64,000 bases of DNA, taken from positions 434,001-498,000 of the forward strand of contig NZ_FOTP01000001.1 of the NCBI RefSeq assembly GCF_900114605.1. The letters run 5' to 3'. Shown here piece after piece: positions 26,063-35,238 of this stretch. Positions within the stretch are counted from its first letter, which is position 1. Each line of letters opens with the position of its first letter. This DNA is from Bradyrhizobium sp. NFR13 (GTDB lineage Bacteria > Pseudomonadota > Alphaproteobacteria > Rhizobiales > Xanthobacteraceae). The translations under genes were made by a program, and so were the position numbers. A model generated the notes under the pieces. It was given only the letters and a program-made list of their open reading frames with translations. It did not search any database and was not told where the DNA came from.

Positions 26063-26881
26063 TTATAAAACAGCCAGATGCTTATTCTTCAGGTCAGTGA
26101 CGAGCATGACGCCCGGCGCATGCGTAATCGCAAATGGCACGCGCGCTGCAGCAATGACGGCTTGCGGCGTCACGCCACAGGCCCAGAACACCGGGATTTC
26201 ATCGTCGTTGATACGCACTGCATCGCCGTAATCGGGCTTGTTGATATCCTTGATGCCGATCGACTGCGGCAGACCCAGATGTACCGGCGCACCATGCACG
26301 GCGGGAAAGCGCGAGGTAATCTGGACAGCGCGGATCGCATCAGCCGGCTTCAGCGGTCGCATCGACACCACCATCGGCCCGGCGAACGGACCTGCGGCTT
26401 TGCAGGCAATGTTGGTGCGATACATCGGCACCAGCACATCCTGCTCGATATGACGGATCGGCAGGTCGTCAGCCATCATGGCTTCTTCGAACGAATACGA
26501 ACATCCGATGACAAAAGACACGAGATCATCGCGCCAGTACTTCGTCACCTCATAGGGGCGATCGATCGCCTCACCGTCCTTCCAGACGACATATTGCGGA
26601 ATGTCAGTCCGAATATCGAGATCGAGACCGAGGGCGGGAATGCTGGGATTGCCCACATCCGACATGCCGATGATCGGGCACGGCTTCGGATTGAGCTGGC
26701 AGAAGCGATGGAAGGCCGCGGCCTGCTCCTGGGGCAGGATCACCAGATTGCCTTGGACGTATCCAGGAGCGACGCCAGCGGTGCTGCCATATTTGCCGGC
26801 GCGATATTCGCGGCGGGCGATGACGCTGGGCAAATCCGAGGATCGATCGTCGCCTTGCTGCGCTGCCGAAGAAATAGCCAT
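26063..26881 (-). CDS. putative hydro-lyase (DUF1445 / D-glutamate cyclase family)
   Basis: A 272-residue soluble protein. The pattern [19 protein letters not shown] around residues 32-50 and the [13 protein letters not shown] segment around 121-132 are characteristic of the DUF1445 (YcsI-type) family. Vertebrate relatives act as D-glutamate cyclase, and bacterial members are annotated as hydro-lyases without a firm reaction. It sits between the Liv binding protein and a divergent LysR gene, so it is probably under that regulator. It may dehydrate an acid taken up by the transporter (inference). Confidence 0.8.
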   Translation of the reverse strand: MAISSAAQQGDDRSSDLPSVIARREYRAGKYGSTAGVAPGYVQGNLVILPQEQAAAFHRFCQLNPKPCPIIGMSDVGNPSIPALGLDLDIRTDIPQYVVWKDGEAIDRPYEVTKYWRDDLVSFVIGCSYSFEEAMMADDLPIRHIEQDVLVPMYRTNIACKAAGPFAGPMVVSMRPLKPADAIRAVQITSRFPAVHGAPVHLGLPQSIGIKDINKPDYGDAVRINDDEIPVFWACGVTPQAVIAAARVPFAITHAPGVMLVTDLKNKHLAVL

Positions 26882-27000
26882 CTTGGTATCCTGCCTAATT
26901 CTGCCTCGACACGCACTGAAACTCAGGGCTAGTATAATGTCTAATCGTTGTTTTTAATCGACATCCATAAATCTTACTTATCGAAAGCCGGATTGTATCC

Positions 27001-27918
27001 ATGGCGGACTTCAAGGCGCTGGAGACTTTTCTCTGGGTGGTCAATCTCGGAAGCTTCCGCGGCGCCGCCCAGAAGCTCAACACCACCCAGCCGGCGATCT
27101 CCCAACGCATCGCGCAACTGGAGCACGAGATGGGTGTGCGGCTTCTGCAGCGAGACCGCCGTATCGCCTCGCCGACGCCAGCCGGACGGCAGATGCTGGT
27201 CTACGCCGAAAAGCTGATCGGCCTGCGCTCGGAGATGATGGCGGCAGTTGGCGATCGCTCGGCGATGCGCGGCGTGCTGCGGCTCGGCGTCGCCGAAACC
27301 ATCGTCCACACTTTGCTGACGCGGCTGATCAAGCACGTCAACATCTCGTATCCGAACCTGTCGCTCGAAATCGAGGTCGATATCACGCCGAATCTGAACG
27401 CGCGCCTGCAGGCACAGGAGATCGATCTCGCTTTCGTGCTCGGACCACTTTCAACATCCAACATTCGCAACCGTGTGCTGTGCGACTACCCCGTCGGTTT
27501 TCTCGCCAGCCCCTCACTCGGGCTCGGCAACGACCTGCTCTCGATCCACGACCTCGCGAAATTTCCCATCATCACCTTCTCGCGCAAGACCCGGCCCTAC
27601 GAGATCGCGCGCTCGCTGTTCAACCGGCCCGACCTGCCACCGATCCGGCTGCACGCCAGCGCGTCGCTGTCTACCGTGATGCACATGGCGATTGACGGCT
27701 TGGGCATCGCACTGATCCCCACAGCCATCATCGAGAACGAACTCGCGGACGGACGCCTGCAATTGCTCAATACCGACCTGCAGCTCCAGCCGCTGACGTT
27801 TTCGGCAAGCTGGCTCGCGTCGCCCGACACGGCCGCGATCGAACTCGTTGCAGGCATTGCTGCGCAACTGGCGCAGAACAGCCCATTGGTTGACGTGCCG
27901 GCATCATCAGGTCATTGA
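27001..27918 (+). CDS. LysR family transcriptional regulator
   Basis: A 305-residue LTTR. The N-terminal winged helix-turn-helix (recognition helix in TTQPAISQRIAQLE, about 28-41) is followed by a linker helix and a periplasmic-binding-like effector domain (about 90-295). It is divergent from the DUF1445 gene and directly upstream of the amidohydrolase and dehydrogenase genes, the usual place for a regulator acting on both sides. The 119-base gap at 26882-27000 would hold its operators. Confidence 0.86.
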   Translation: MADFKALETFLWVVNLGSFRGAAQKLNTTQPAISQRIAQLEHEMGVRLLQRDRRIASPTPAGRQMLVYAEKLIGLRSEMMAAVGDRSAMRGVLRLGVAETIVHTLLTRLIKHVNISYPNLSLEIEVDITPNLNARLQAQEIDLAFVLGPLSTSNIRNRVLCDYPVGFLASPSLGLGNDLLSIHDLAKFPIITFSRKTRPYEIARSLFNRPDLPPIRLHASASLSTVMHMAIDGLGIALIPTAIIENELADGRLQLLNTDLQLQPLTFSASWLASPDTAAIELVAGIAAQLAQNSPLVDVPASSGH

Positions 27919-27958
27919 AAAACAGACCTCTTCAACACAAACTTTCGGGACAGACCGC

Positions 27959-29206
27959 ATGACCAAGCTTGGTGACAACCTCAAAATCGATTCCGCGCGG
28001 CTCTGGGACACCATTAATGAGACGGCGAAATTCGGCGGCACACCGAAAGGTGGTGTGAGACGTCTCACACTCGGACCAGAAGACAAGCTGGTGCGCAACT
28101 GGTTTCGCAAAGCCTGCGAGGACGCCGGCCTGGAGGTGCATGTCGACGCGCTTGGCTCCATGTTCGCGCTGCGCAAGGGCCGCGACATGTCGAAGGCACC
28201 GATCGGTGTCGGCTCGCATCTCGACACCCAGCCGACCGGCGGCAAGTTCGACGGCATTCTCGGCGTACTCGGCGCACTTGAAGTCGTCCGCACGCTGAAC
28301 GATGCCGGCATCGAAACCGAGACGCCGATCTGCATCGCCAACTGGACCAATGAGGAAGGCTCGCGCTTTGCGCCGGCGATGATGGCGTCTGCCGCCTATG
28401 TCGGCGACTTCACCACCGACGATATCCTGTCGCGTAAGGATCATGACGGTGTGACCGTCGGCGAAGCGCTCGACTCGATCGGCTATCGCGGTGAGGTCGC
28501 AGTCGGCACGCAGAAATTCTCCGGCTTTGTCGAACTGCATATCGAGCAGGGCCCGATCCTCGAGGCCGAGAGCAAGACTATCGGCGTGGTCGAAGCTGGC
28601 CAGGGCGTGCTGTGGTTCGACGGCAAGATCACCGGCTTCGAGAGCCATGCCGGCTCGACCCCGATGCCACTGCGCAAGGATGCGCTGGCAACGCTGTCGG
28701 AGATCGTGCTCGCCACTGAACGTGTGGTCAGCAACATCGGCGCGCTCGGCACCGTCGGCGAAGCCGTGATCGCCAATCCCTCGCGCAACGTGATCCCCGG
28801 CGAGATCGCCTTCACCATGGATCTGCGCAGCGCCGATGAAGGCAAGCTCGAGGCCATCGAAAAGGGCGTGCGCGATGCCATCAAGGAGATCGCTGCGCAC
28901 CGCAAGGTCGACGTCGCCTTCGACAAGGTCTGGCACAAGCCGCCGACACACTTCAACAAGGACTTCGTCAATGCGGTCGAGACGGCCGCGACCTCACTCG
29001 GCTATTCGCACCGCCGCATTACCTCAGGCGCCGGTCACGACGCCTGCAACCTCAACAACATCATGCCGACCGCGATGGTGTTCATCCCGAGCAAGGACGG
29101 CATCAGCCATAACGAGCTCGAGAGCTCGACGCAGGATGACTGCGCCGCAGGCGCCAATGTATTGATGCATACGGTGCTGGCGCTCGCCGGCGTCGCATCG
29201 AAGTAA
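27959..29206 (+). CDS. M20 family Zn-dependent hydrolase (N-carbamoyl-amino acid hydrolase / allantoate amidohydrolase group)
   Basis: A 415-residue amidohydrolase. The dinuclear metal site is visible: His87-x-Asp89 in GSHLDTQP, Asp98 in GGKFDG, the Glu132-Glu133 pair in NEEGSRFAP, and His193-like FVELHIEQGP. Family members release ammonia and CO2 or an amine from ureido or carbamoyl compounds (beta-ureidopropionase, carbamoylase, allantoate hydrolase). ATG at 27959 is chosen because upstream codons overlap the regulator. The next gene starts 19 bases later. Substrate cannot be assigned. Confidence 0.85.
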   Translation: MTKLGDNLKIDSARLWDTINETAKFGGTPKGGVRRLTLGPEDKLVRNWFRKACEDAGLEVHVDALGSMFALRKGRDMSKAPIGVGSHLDTQPTGGKFDGILGVLGALEVVRTLNDAGIETETPICIANWTNEEGSRFAPAMMASAAYVGDFTTDDILSRKDHDGVTVGEALDSIGYRGEVAVGTQKFSGFVELHIEQGPILEAESKTIGVVEAGQGVLWFDGKITGFESHAGSTPMPLRKDALATLSEIVLATERVVSNIGALGTVGEAVIANPSRNVIPGEIAFTMDLRSADEGKLEAIEKGVRDAIKEIAAHRKVDVAFDKVWHKPPTHFNKDFVNAVETAATSLGYSHRRITSGAGHDACNLNNIMPTAMVFIPSKDGISHNELESSTQDDCAAGANVLMHTVLALAGVASK

Positions 29207-29225
29207 CGAGAGACAGGGGATAGCG

Positions 29226-30134
29226 ATGCGGGGTGTATTCGTCGATGCCAGCGAAGAATTGGCAAAAATCCTGGAACGGCTGACGCAGCCGGGCGACATC
29301 GCAATCAAGATCAATCGCGATGAGGACATCAAGTCGGCCGATTTGCCCAAGGTGCTGGACGGCACCGAGATCGCGATCGTCGATCACACTTATCTTCCAA
29401 CCGATGTGGCCAAGCAGTGCGCCGGCCTGAAGCATGTCGTGTTTCTCGGCACCGGCGCGCGCAGCTACATGCATATCGAGGAGCTTGCCGAGCTAGGGAT
29501 CGAAGTCCACCTGATCCGCGGCTATGGCGATACGGCCGTTGCCGAATGCGCCATCGCGCATATGTGGGCTGCTGCGCGCGGCCTTGCCCAGCAAGACCGT
29601 GAAATGCGAGCCGGCAACTGGCTGCGCGATGAAGGCATGGAGCTGACGGGCAAGACCATCGGCCTGATCGGCTTCGGCGGCATCGCCGCGGAAGTCGCAC
29701 GCATCACGCTCGGCTCGGGCATGAAGGTGCTCGCCTGGAATCGCTCGCCGAAGTCCCATCCCGGTGTGGAATTCACCGACATGGAGACAGTGCTGGCCAA
29801 GAGCGACGTCGTCTCGATCCATCTGCTGCTGAACGACGAGACCCGCGGCATGATCACCCGCGAGCGCATCGGCCAGATGAAGAAGGGCGCGATCCTCGTC
29901 AACACCGCGCGCGGCGCAGTGGTCGATGAAGCGGCGATGATCGATGCGCTGCGCTCCGGCCATCTGCGCCATGCCGGTCTCGACGTTTTCGACATCGAGC
30001 CACTGCCGGCAGGCCATGTGCTGACAACATTGCCGAACGTGACATTGTCGGCGCATTCGGCTTTCCGCACGCCCGAGGCGAGCGTGAACTTGATTGCGGC
30101 GGCCTGGAAGCATTGCCGACGGATCGCAGCCTAG
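29226..30134 (+). CDS. D-isomer-specific 2-hydroxyacid dehydrogenase
   Basis: A 302-residue NAD(P)-dependent dehydrogenase. The Rossmann motif GFGGIA is around residues 149-154. The catalytic Arg is in NTARGAVVDE, Glu in DVFDIEPLP and His in LSAHSAF. It reduces 2-oxo acids or oxidises D-2-hydroxy acids. A good AGGGGA ribosome site precedes the ATG. Its partner upstream is the M20 hydrolase, so the pair may turn a carbamoylated or amidated hydroxy acid into an oxo acid (inference). Confidence 0.86.
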   Translation: MRGVFVDASEELAKILERLTQPGDIAIKINRDEDIKSADLPKVLDGTEIAIVDHTYLPTDVAKQCAGLKHVVFLGTGARSYMHIEELAELGIEVHLIRGYGDTAVAECAIAHMWAAARGLAQQDREMRAGNWLRDEGMELTGKTIGLIGFGGIAAEVARITLGSGMKVLAWNRSPKSHPGVEFTDMETVLAKSDVVSIHLLLNDETRGMITRERIGQMKKGAILVNTARGAVVDEAAMIDALRSGHLRHAGLDVFDIEPLPAGHVLTTLPNVTLSAHSAFRTPEASVNLIAAAWKHCRRIAA

Positions 30135-30155
30135 GCGTTGCGAACTCCCAAAATG

Positions 30156-30184
30156 AAAATGCCCGGCTCAAAGCCGGGCATTTT
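30156..30184. terminator. bidirectional Rho-independent terminator
   Basis: AAAATGCCCGGCT and AGCCGGGCATTTT form a perfect 13-bp stem with a 3-base CAA loop, with T runs on both strands. It lies between the convergent 2-hydroxyacid dehydrogenase (ends 30134) and tartrate dehydrogenase-like gene (ends 30207) and should terminate both. Confidence 0.9.
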
Positions 30185-30206
30185 TGTAGATGCGCAAGAA
30201 GCAGAA

Positions 30207-31283
30207 TTACTCCAGCATTTCCGCCACAGCCTTGCCGCAAGCGCCCGTATCGGCCTGACCGCCGAGATCGCGCGTGCGCAGCGTGCGCTCGCCGAGCGTG
30301 CGTTCGATCGCCTTGACGATGGAATCCGCCGCAGCCTTCTCGCCAAGATGTTCCAGCATCATCGCGCCGGACCAGATCATGCCGATCGGATTGGCGATCC
30401 CCTGCCCCGCGATATCAGGCGCCGAACCGTGCACCGGCTCGAACACCGACGGGAAATCACCGGTCGGATTGATATTGCCCGATGGCGCGATACCGATCGT
30501 ACCGGTACAGGCCGGGCCGAGATCGGACAGGATGTCGCCAAACAAGTTGGATGCGACGACGACGTCGAACCAGTCCGGATGCATCACGAAATTCGCGGTG
30601 AGAATATCGATGTGATACTGGTCCCACTTCACGTCGGGATAGTTCTGGCCCATCGCCTTCACGCGCTCGTCCCAATAAGGCATCGTGATCGAAATGCCAT
30701 TGGACTTTGTTGCCGAAGTCAGGTGTTTCTTCGGCCGCGACTGGGCGAGATCGAACGCGAATTTCAGGATGCGATCCACGCCCGTGCGGGTCATGACCGT
30801 CTGCTGGGTGACGAATTCGCGGTCGGTGTCCGGGAACATGCGGCCACCGACGGATGAATATTCACCCTCGGTATTCTCGCGCACCACCCAGAAGTCGATG
30901 TCGCCGGGCTTGCGACCGACCAGCGGACAGGGCACGCCGGGCATCAGGCGGACCGGGCGCAGATTGACGTATTGGTCGAATTCGCGCCGGAACTTGATCA
31001 GCGAGCCCCACAACGAAATGTGATCCGGAATCTTTGCCGGCAGGCCGACGGCGCCGAAATAGATCGCATCGTGCTTGCCGATCTGCGCCTTCCAGTCGTC
31101 CGGCATCATCTGGCCGTGCTTCTCGTAATAGTCGTAGGACGAGAAGCCGTAGTGATCGAAATGCACCTTCACGCGATGCTTTTTCGCTGCCGCTTCAAGG
31201 ACGCGCAGGCCTTCCGGCATCACTTCCTTGCCGATGCCGTCACCGGGGATGACCGCGATCCGATATTCTTTTTGTGCGCTCAC
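30207..31283 (-). CDS. tartrate dehydrogenase / isopropylmalate dehydrogenase-like
   Basis: A 358-residue metal-dependent decarboxylating dehydrogenase of the isocitrate/isopropylmalate family. It has the N-terminal IPGDGIGKEV segment, NLRPVRLMPG with the substrate-binding Arg, VVRENTEGEYSS, and the NAD-binding FEPVHGSAPDIAGQG region. The match is closest to tartrate dehydrogenase/D-malate dehydrogenase (TtuC/DmlA). GTG at 31283 gives the standard start; no ATG fits. The C4 diacid substrate would fit the adjoining C4 sugar-acid genes, but that link is inference. Confidence 0.84.
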   Translation of the reverse strand: MSAQKEYRIAVIPGDGIGKEVMPEGLRVLEAAAKKHRVKVHFDHYGFSSYDYYEKHGQMMPDDWKAQIGKHDAIYFGAVGLPAKIPDHISLWGSLIKFRREFDQYVNLRPVRLMPGVPCPLVGRKPGDIDFWVVRENTEGEYSSVGGRMFPDTDREFVTQQTVMTRTGVDRILKFAFDLAQSRPKKHLTSATKSNGISITMPYWDERVKAMGQNYPDVKWDQYHIDILTANFVMHPDWFDVVVASNLFGDILSDLGPACTGTIGIAPSGNINPTGDFPSVFEPVHGSAPDIAGQGIANPIGMIWSGAMMLEHLGEKAAADSIVKAIERTLGERTLRTRDLGGQADTGACGKAVAEMLE

Positions 31284-31428
31284 GTGAGGTTTCCTTCGCC
31301 AGTAATTCTGCCTGCAGATGTGGACCAATCCCGGCCCGCGATCAACGCTGCACTGCAATGTTGACCGCTTTTACCGGACGGGCCTAACTCTGCCGCAGAT
31401 AGTTCCCCCTGCAATCCAGAGGCATTCC

Positions 31429-32208
31429 ATGGATCTTCATCTGCGCGGCAAGCGCGTCCTGATCACGGGCGCATCCAAGGGTATCGGCGCAGCCGCAGCG
31501 GAAGCCTTTGCCGAAGAAGGCTGCGATCTCCGCCTCGCCGCCCGCAATGTGGAGCAGATGCAGGCTCTGGCGGACCGGCTGCGATCCAGCCACCAGATCG
31601 ATGTTGCCGTGCATGGCGTGGATCTGCGCAAGCCGGATGACCTCGCCGCACTGGCGGCGGCCGCCGGCGATATCGACATTCTCGTCAACAATGCCGGCGA
31701 TATTCCCGGCGGATCGCTCGACAAGATCGACGAGCCGACATGGCGTCATGCCTGGGATCTCAAGGTGTTCGGCTTCATCAATCTGACACGGCTGGTCTAT
31801 GCGCAGATGAAGGCCCGCGGCCATGGCGTGATCGTCAACGACATCGGGGCTGCCGGCGAAAAGTTCGATGCCAATTATATCTGCGGCAGCGCCGGCAACG
31901 CCGCGCTGATGGCGTTTACCCGTGCGCTGGGCGGTAAGAGTCTGAAGGACAATATCCGCGTCGTCGGCATCAATCCCGGCCCGGTGGAGACGGAGCGCCA
32001 CATCACGCTGATGAAGACGCGCGCCAAGACCCAGTTGGGCGACGAGAACCGCTTCCGGGAATTGCAGCAGGGCCTGCCGCTTGGTCGCGCCGCGAAGCCG
32101 CGCGAGATCGCGGACATGATGACGTTTCTGGCGTCCGACCGCGCAGGCTATACGACCGGCGTGATCTATACGGTGGATGGGGGATACAGCGCCGGCTGGG
32201 GCAACTAG
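31429..32208 (+). CDS. SDR family protein with non-canonical catalytic residues
   Basis: A 259-residue short-chain dehydrogenase fold. The cofactor motif TGASKGIG is at 13-20, NNAG at 87-90, and Tyr150 is present. However the Lys of Y-x3-K is Ser154, and the catalytic Ser after the NI motif reads Gly140 (NDIGAAG). It can probably bind NAD(P) but normal SDR catalysis is doubtful. The C-terminal part with VYTVDGGYSAG is intact, so the gene is not broken. It diverges from the tartrate dehydrogenase-like gene with 145 bases between. Confidence 0.83.
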   Translation: MDLHLRGKRVLITGASKGIGAAAAEAFAEEGCDLRLAARNVEQMQALADRLRSSHQIDVAVHGVDLRKPDDLAALAAAAGDIDILVNNAGDIPGGSLDKIDEPTWRHAWDLKVFGFINLTRLVYAQMKARGHGVIVNDIGAAGEKFDANYICGSAGNAALMAFTRALGGKSLKDNIRVVGINPGPVETERHITLMKTRAKTQLGDENRFRELQQGLPLGRAAKPREIADMMTFLASDRAGYTTGVIYTVDGGYSAGWGN

Positions 32209-32223
32209 TGTCGCGGCCGGCGC

Positions 32224-33135
32224 CTAGCTCAGCGCGCCGGCATGCACCCACCACAATGGGTGGGCGAGCTGGATGGCACCGGCCGCGCGCTGCGCATCGG
32301 TATCGTTGCCGAACAGCGCAAAACAGGTCGCGCCGGAACCGGACATCCGCGCCAGTCTGACGCCCTCGGCTGCACCAAGCGCCGACAGAACTTCGCCGAT
32401 CACCGGCTCGATCTTCAGCGCAGGCGCTTCCAGATCATTGGTGCCCGCATCCAGCGCGTCGATCCAGGCATCGAGTGAACCACCGTCATTTGGCCAGGTC
32501 GCCCGCTTCAGGACATCCTTGACGCCAACACGGAGCTCACCATTCTTCAGACCGAGCTCCCTGAATACATCCTTGGTCGCCACCGGCACGCGCGGATTGA
32601 CCATCACGCAGGGCAAGCGCGGCAGGCTGAGCGGCAGCAGATTTTCGCCCACGCCCGTCATCACGCAGGCGCGCGACTGCACGCAGACCGGCACATCGGC
32701 ACCGGTGAGGCGTGCCACTTCGAGCACGCGCGGATCGTCCATTTCGAGATTATTGGCGCGTACCAGCAGGCGCAGGGCGGCAGCAGCATCCGCCGAGCCA
32801 CCGCCGATGCCCGCAGCCACGGGCAATTGCTTGTCGAGTGCGAAGGTGCCGGAGGTCAATCCCTCGACGCGCTCACCCAGCAGGCGAGCTGCCTTGATGA
32901 CGAGATTGTCGGCAGTGTCGCCGCATTCCTGCGCGCGCGGGCCGGTCGCGATCAGCGACAGGTCGCCGCCAGCATCCAGCGTCAATCTGTCCGCGCAATC
33001 GGCAAAAGCCACGACGCTTTCGAGATCATGATAGCCGTCACCCCGACGGCCGATGACGCGCAGGGTCAGATTGACCTTGGCGCGCGCCTCCTCTTCGAGA
33101 ACCGGCTTCACAGTGCCGGTCGTGCCCCCAACCAT
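32224..33135 (-). CDS. ispE: 4-diphosphocytidyl-2-C-methyl-D-erythritol kinase
   Basis: A 303-residue GHMP kinase of the MEP isoprenoid pathway; it phosphorylates CDP-methylerythritol at O-2. ARAKVNLTLRVIGRR near residues 17-31, the ATP loop PVAAGIGGGSADAAAAL near 97-113, and the third GHMP motif RMSGSGATCFALF near the C-terminus are all clear. It follows the TPR gene by 4 bases, a tight operon. Confidence 0.94.
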   Translation of the reverse strand: MVGGTTGTVKPVLEEEARAKVNLTLRVIGRRGDGYHDLESVVAFADCADRLTLDAGGDLSLIATGPRAQECGDTADNLVIKAARLLGERVEGLTSGTFALDKQLPVAAGIGGGSADAAAALRLLVRANNLEMDDPRVLEVARLTGADVPVCVQSRACVMTGVGENLLPLSLPRLPCVMVNPRVPVATKDVFRELGLKNGELRVGVKDVLKRATWPNDGGSLDAWIDALDAGTNDLEAPALKIEPVIGEVLSALGAAEGVRLARMSGSGATCFALFGNDTDAQRAAGAIQLAHPLWWVHAGALS

Positions 33136-33139
33136 GGAA

Positions 33140-34927
33140 TCAGCCGCCTTTGCCGTCTTCTTTTTTCTTGTCGTTGGATGCGGCCGAGGACGAGGGTTCG
33201 TCCGACAGACCGTTTTCCATCTTCGCTTCGATCTTCGGAAGCTCTTCGGCTTCCGGCTTCAGATCCTTGGCGTGCTGCCACTGGAACTTGGCTTCCAGCT
33301 TGCGGCCAACGCGCCAATAGGCATCACCCAGATGGTCGTTGATGGTCGGATCTTCCGGCTTCAGATCGATGGCGCGTTCGAGCTGCTTCACGGCGTCGTC
33401 GAAATTGCCGATCCGGTAATAGGCCCAGCCGAGCGAGTCGACGATGTAGCCGTCATCCGGGCGCTGATCGACGGCACGCTTGATCATCTTCATGGCGTCG
33501 TCGAGATTGATGCCCTGATCGATCCAGGAATAGCCGAGATAGTTCAGCACATGCGGCTGTTCGGGTTGCAATTCGAGCGCCTTGCGCATGTCGACTTCGG
33601 CCTTGGCCCACTGCTTCGAACGCTCAAGGCAGATTCCGCGGAAGTAGAAATACACCCAGTTCGGCTTGTCCTGGTTGGCGGAGATGACGTCGATGCCCTT
33701 GGTATAGGTCTCGGAGCAATCGGCGAATTTCTTGCGGCCGCGCTCGATATTGCCGAGCGCCATGATGGCTTCGAGATCCTTCGGATCGTCAGCGACGACG
33801 CCCTTGAGGATCTTGATGCCTTCGTCGCTGCGGTCTGCGGCGTCGAGATCGGTCGCCTGCTGGATCTGCGCATTGCGCTTCAACGCCGAATTGGCGGGGA
33901 CGCGCTCATAGACCTTGATGGCCATCTGCGGCTTCTTCACCGACTCATAGAGGTCGGCGAGCGACAGCAGCGCCAGCGAGTGATCCGGCTTGAGGTAGAG
34001 CGAAAGCTGCAGATAGACCAGCGCGAGGTCTTCACCGCCGCGGCGGGTCAGCGACGCGCCGATGCCATAAAGCGCTTCGGCAGCCCCGGCCTGCGGGCTG
34101 TCGACCAGCGGTGCCAGCTTCTTACCGGCCTTGGTCTCGCGGATGCCTTCCAGCACCAGCGGGTGACGGGCGAGCTTCTTGTTGAAGGTCTCATAGATGC
34201 CGAGCGCCGCAGCGTCGTCCTTGTTGCGCGACGTCCAGCGACCATAGGCGTCGACCACGCGCAGCGCGGAGTCATCGAGCTTGTAGGCGCGCTCAAAACG
34301 GGCGCCCGCGTCCTTCTGCTTGTTGGCGAGATCCAGGATCAGGCCGGCATGCAGATCCTTGAAGATCGGATACCATTCCGGACCGGCCAGCTTGTCGATA
34401 TTGGCAATCGCCGTCTTGCTCTCGCCCGCGCCGTAGCCGGCCCAGGCCGACAGCAGCGTCGCAACGAGGTCGGTGATCGGGCCGCGGACCGACTGGTTGA
34501 TATTGGTCTGCGCGGCAGCGTATTTCTTCAGCTTGAGATCGCGCACACCCACAACGAGACGGGCGACGCGGTTCGACTTGTCGATGGTCAGGATGCGATC
34601 GGCGAGCTTCACTGCCTCTTCGATATCGCCATCGGCGAGCGAGGAGATGAAAGCGCGATCGAGCAGTTCGTTGTTCTTCGGATCCGTGCGCAAAGCAGAG
34701 CGGTAAAACGCCGCAGCCGAACTGGCGTCGCGCTCGACGCTGGCATGGCGGGCGGCCAGATAACTGCCGGCGGTGGTGAGCGACTTCAGATCGCGGGAAG
34801 TGGGAAACTGGGCAGCGGAGCTATCGCCGGTATGATCCGGGGTTTGCGCCAGCAGCTGACCGGGCATCGCGAGGACGGCGACCGTGGCGGCAGCGAGCGT
34901 CAAACGATTGAAACGGATGGACAACAT
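33140..34927 (-). CDS. tetratricopeptide repeat protein
   Basis: A 595-residue exported TPR protein. Residues 1-27 are a signal peptide ending in LLAQ. The body contains many TPR units (for example around 60-130, 310-350 and 385-550, including the PEQPHVLNYLGYSWIDQG-type unit), and the C-terminus is Ser/Lys/Asp rich. Likely a periplasmic or outer-membrane-associated scaffold. It is upstream of and coupled to ispE, an arrangement I recall from related genomes. Specific role unknown. Confidence 0.82.
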   Translation of the reverse strand: MLSIRFNRLTLAAATVAVLAMPGQLLAQTPDHTGDSSAAQFPTSRDLKSLTTAGSYLAARHASVERDASSAAAFYRSALRTDPKNNELLDRAFISSLADGDIEEAVKLADRILTIDKSNRVARLVVGVRDLKLKKYAAAQTNINQSVRGPITDLVATLLSAWAGYGAGESKTAIANIDKLAGPEWYPIFKDLHAGLILDLANKQKDAGARFERAYKLDDSALRVVDAYGRWTSRNKDDAAALGIYETFNKKLARHPLVLEGIRETKAGKKLAPLVDSPQAGAAEALYGIGASLTRRGGEDLALVYLQLSLYLKPDHSLALLSLADLYESVKKPQMAIKVYERVPANSALKRNAQIQQATDLDAADRSDEGIKILKGVVADDPKDLEAIMALGNIERGRKKFADCSETYTKGIDVISANQDKPNWVYFYFRGICLERSKQWAKAEVDMRKALELQPEQPHVLNYLGYSWIDQGINLDDAMKMIKRAVDQRPDDGYIVDSLGWAYYRIGNFDDAVKQLERAIDLKPEDPTINDHLGDAYWRVGRKLEAKFQWQHAKDLKPEAEELPKIEAKMENGLSDEPSSSAASNDKKKEDGKGG

Positions 34928-35238
34928 AGGGTTCGCCTAGCTCCAGGATTTACGGGCAGGATATCGAGCAAGAACGCGAGCAGGACTGCGAGACAGGCTC
35001 GGATGCGCAGCCGACCCGGCAATAGTGCGCATGCCAACAATGCCGCGTTTGGCGGTCAATCGCAAGGATCGGGGGCGCGATCGCACCAGTGGCACCTTGA
35101 AGCCTGTCAGCAATTGGGCCGCCGGATTGCGCCACTGTCCCTGAAAACGCTCGCACTGTGGCGTTATCGTGACATCCGGCCGGTGTAACGGCCCGCCGAC
35201 AGGCGCGGCCGCTCACACAATCGTAATCAGCGAACCGG
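34928..35238. other. 311-bp intergenic region without a gene
   Basis: It lies between the TPR gene start (34927) and the ETF-QO stop (35239), both on the minus strand. It should hold the TPR-ispE promoter. I see no convincing ORF, strong hairpin or RNA signature in it. Confidence 0.5.

Noticed and set aside
33053-35188. 711-codon frame on the plus strand opposite the TPR gene
   Set aside because: Shadow of the TPR gene; no motif, while the minus strand has a signal peptide and TPR repeats.
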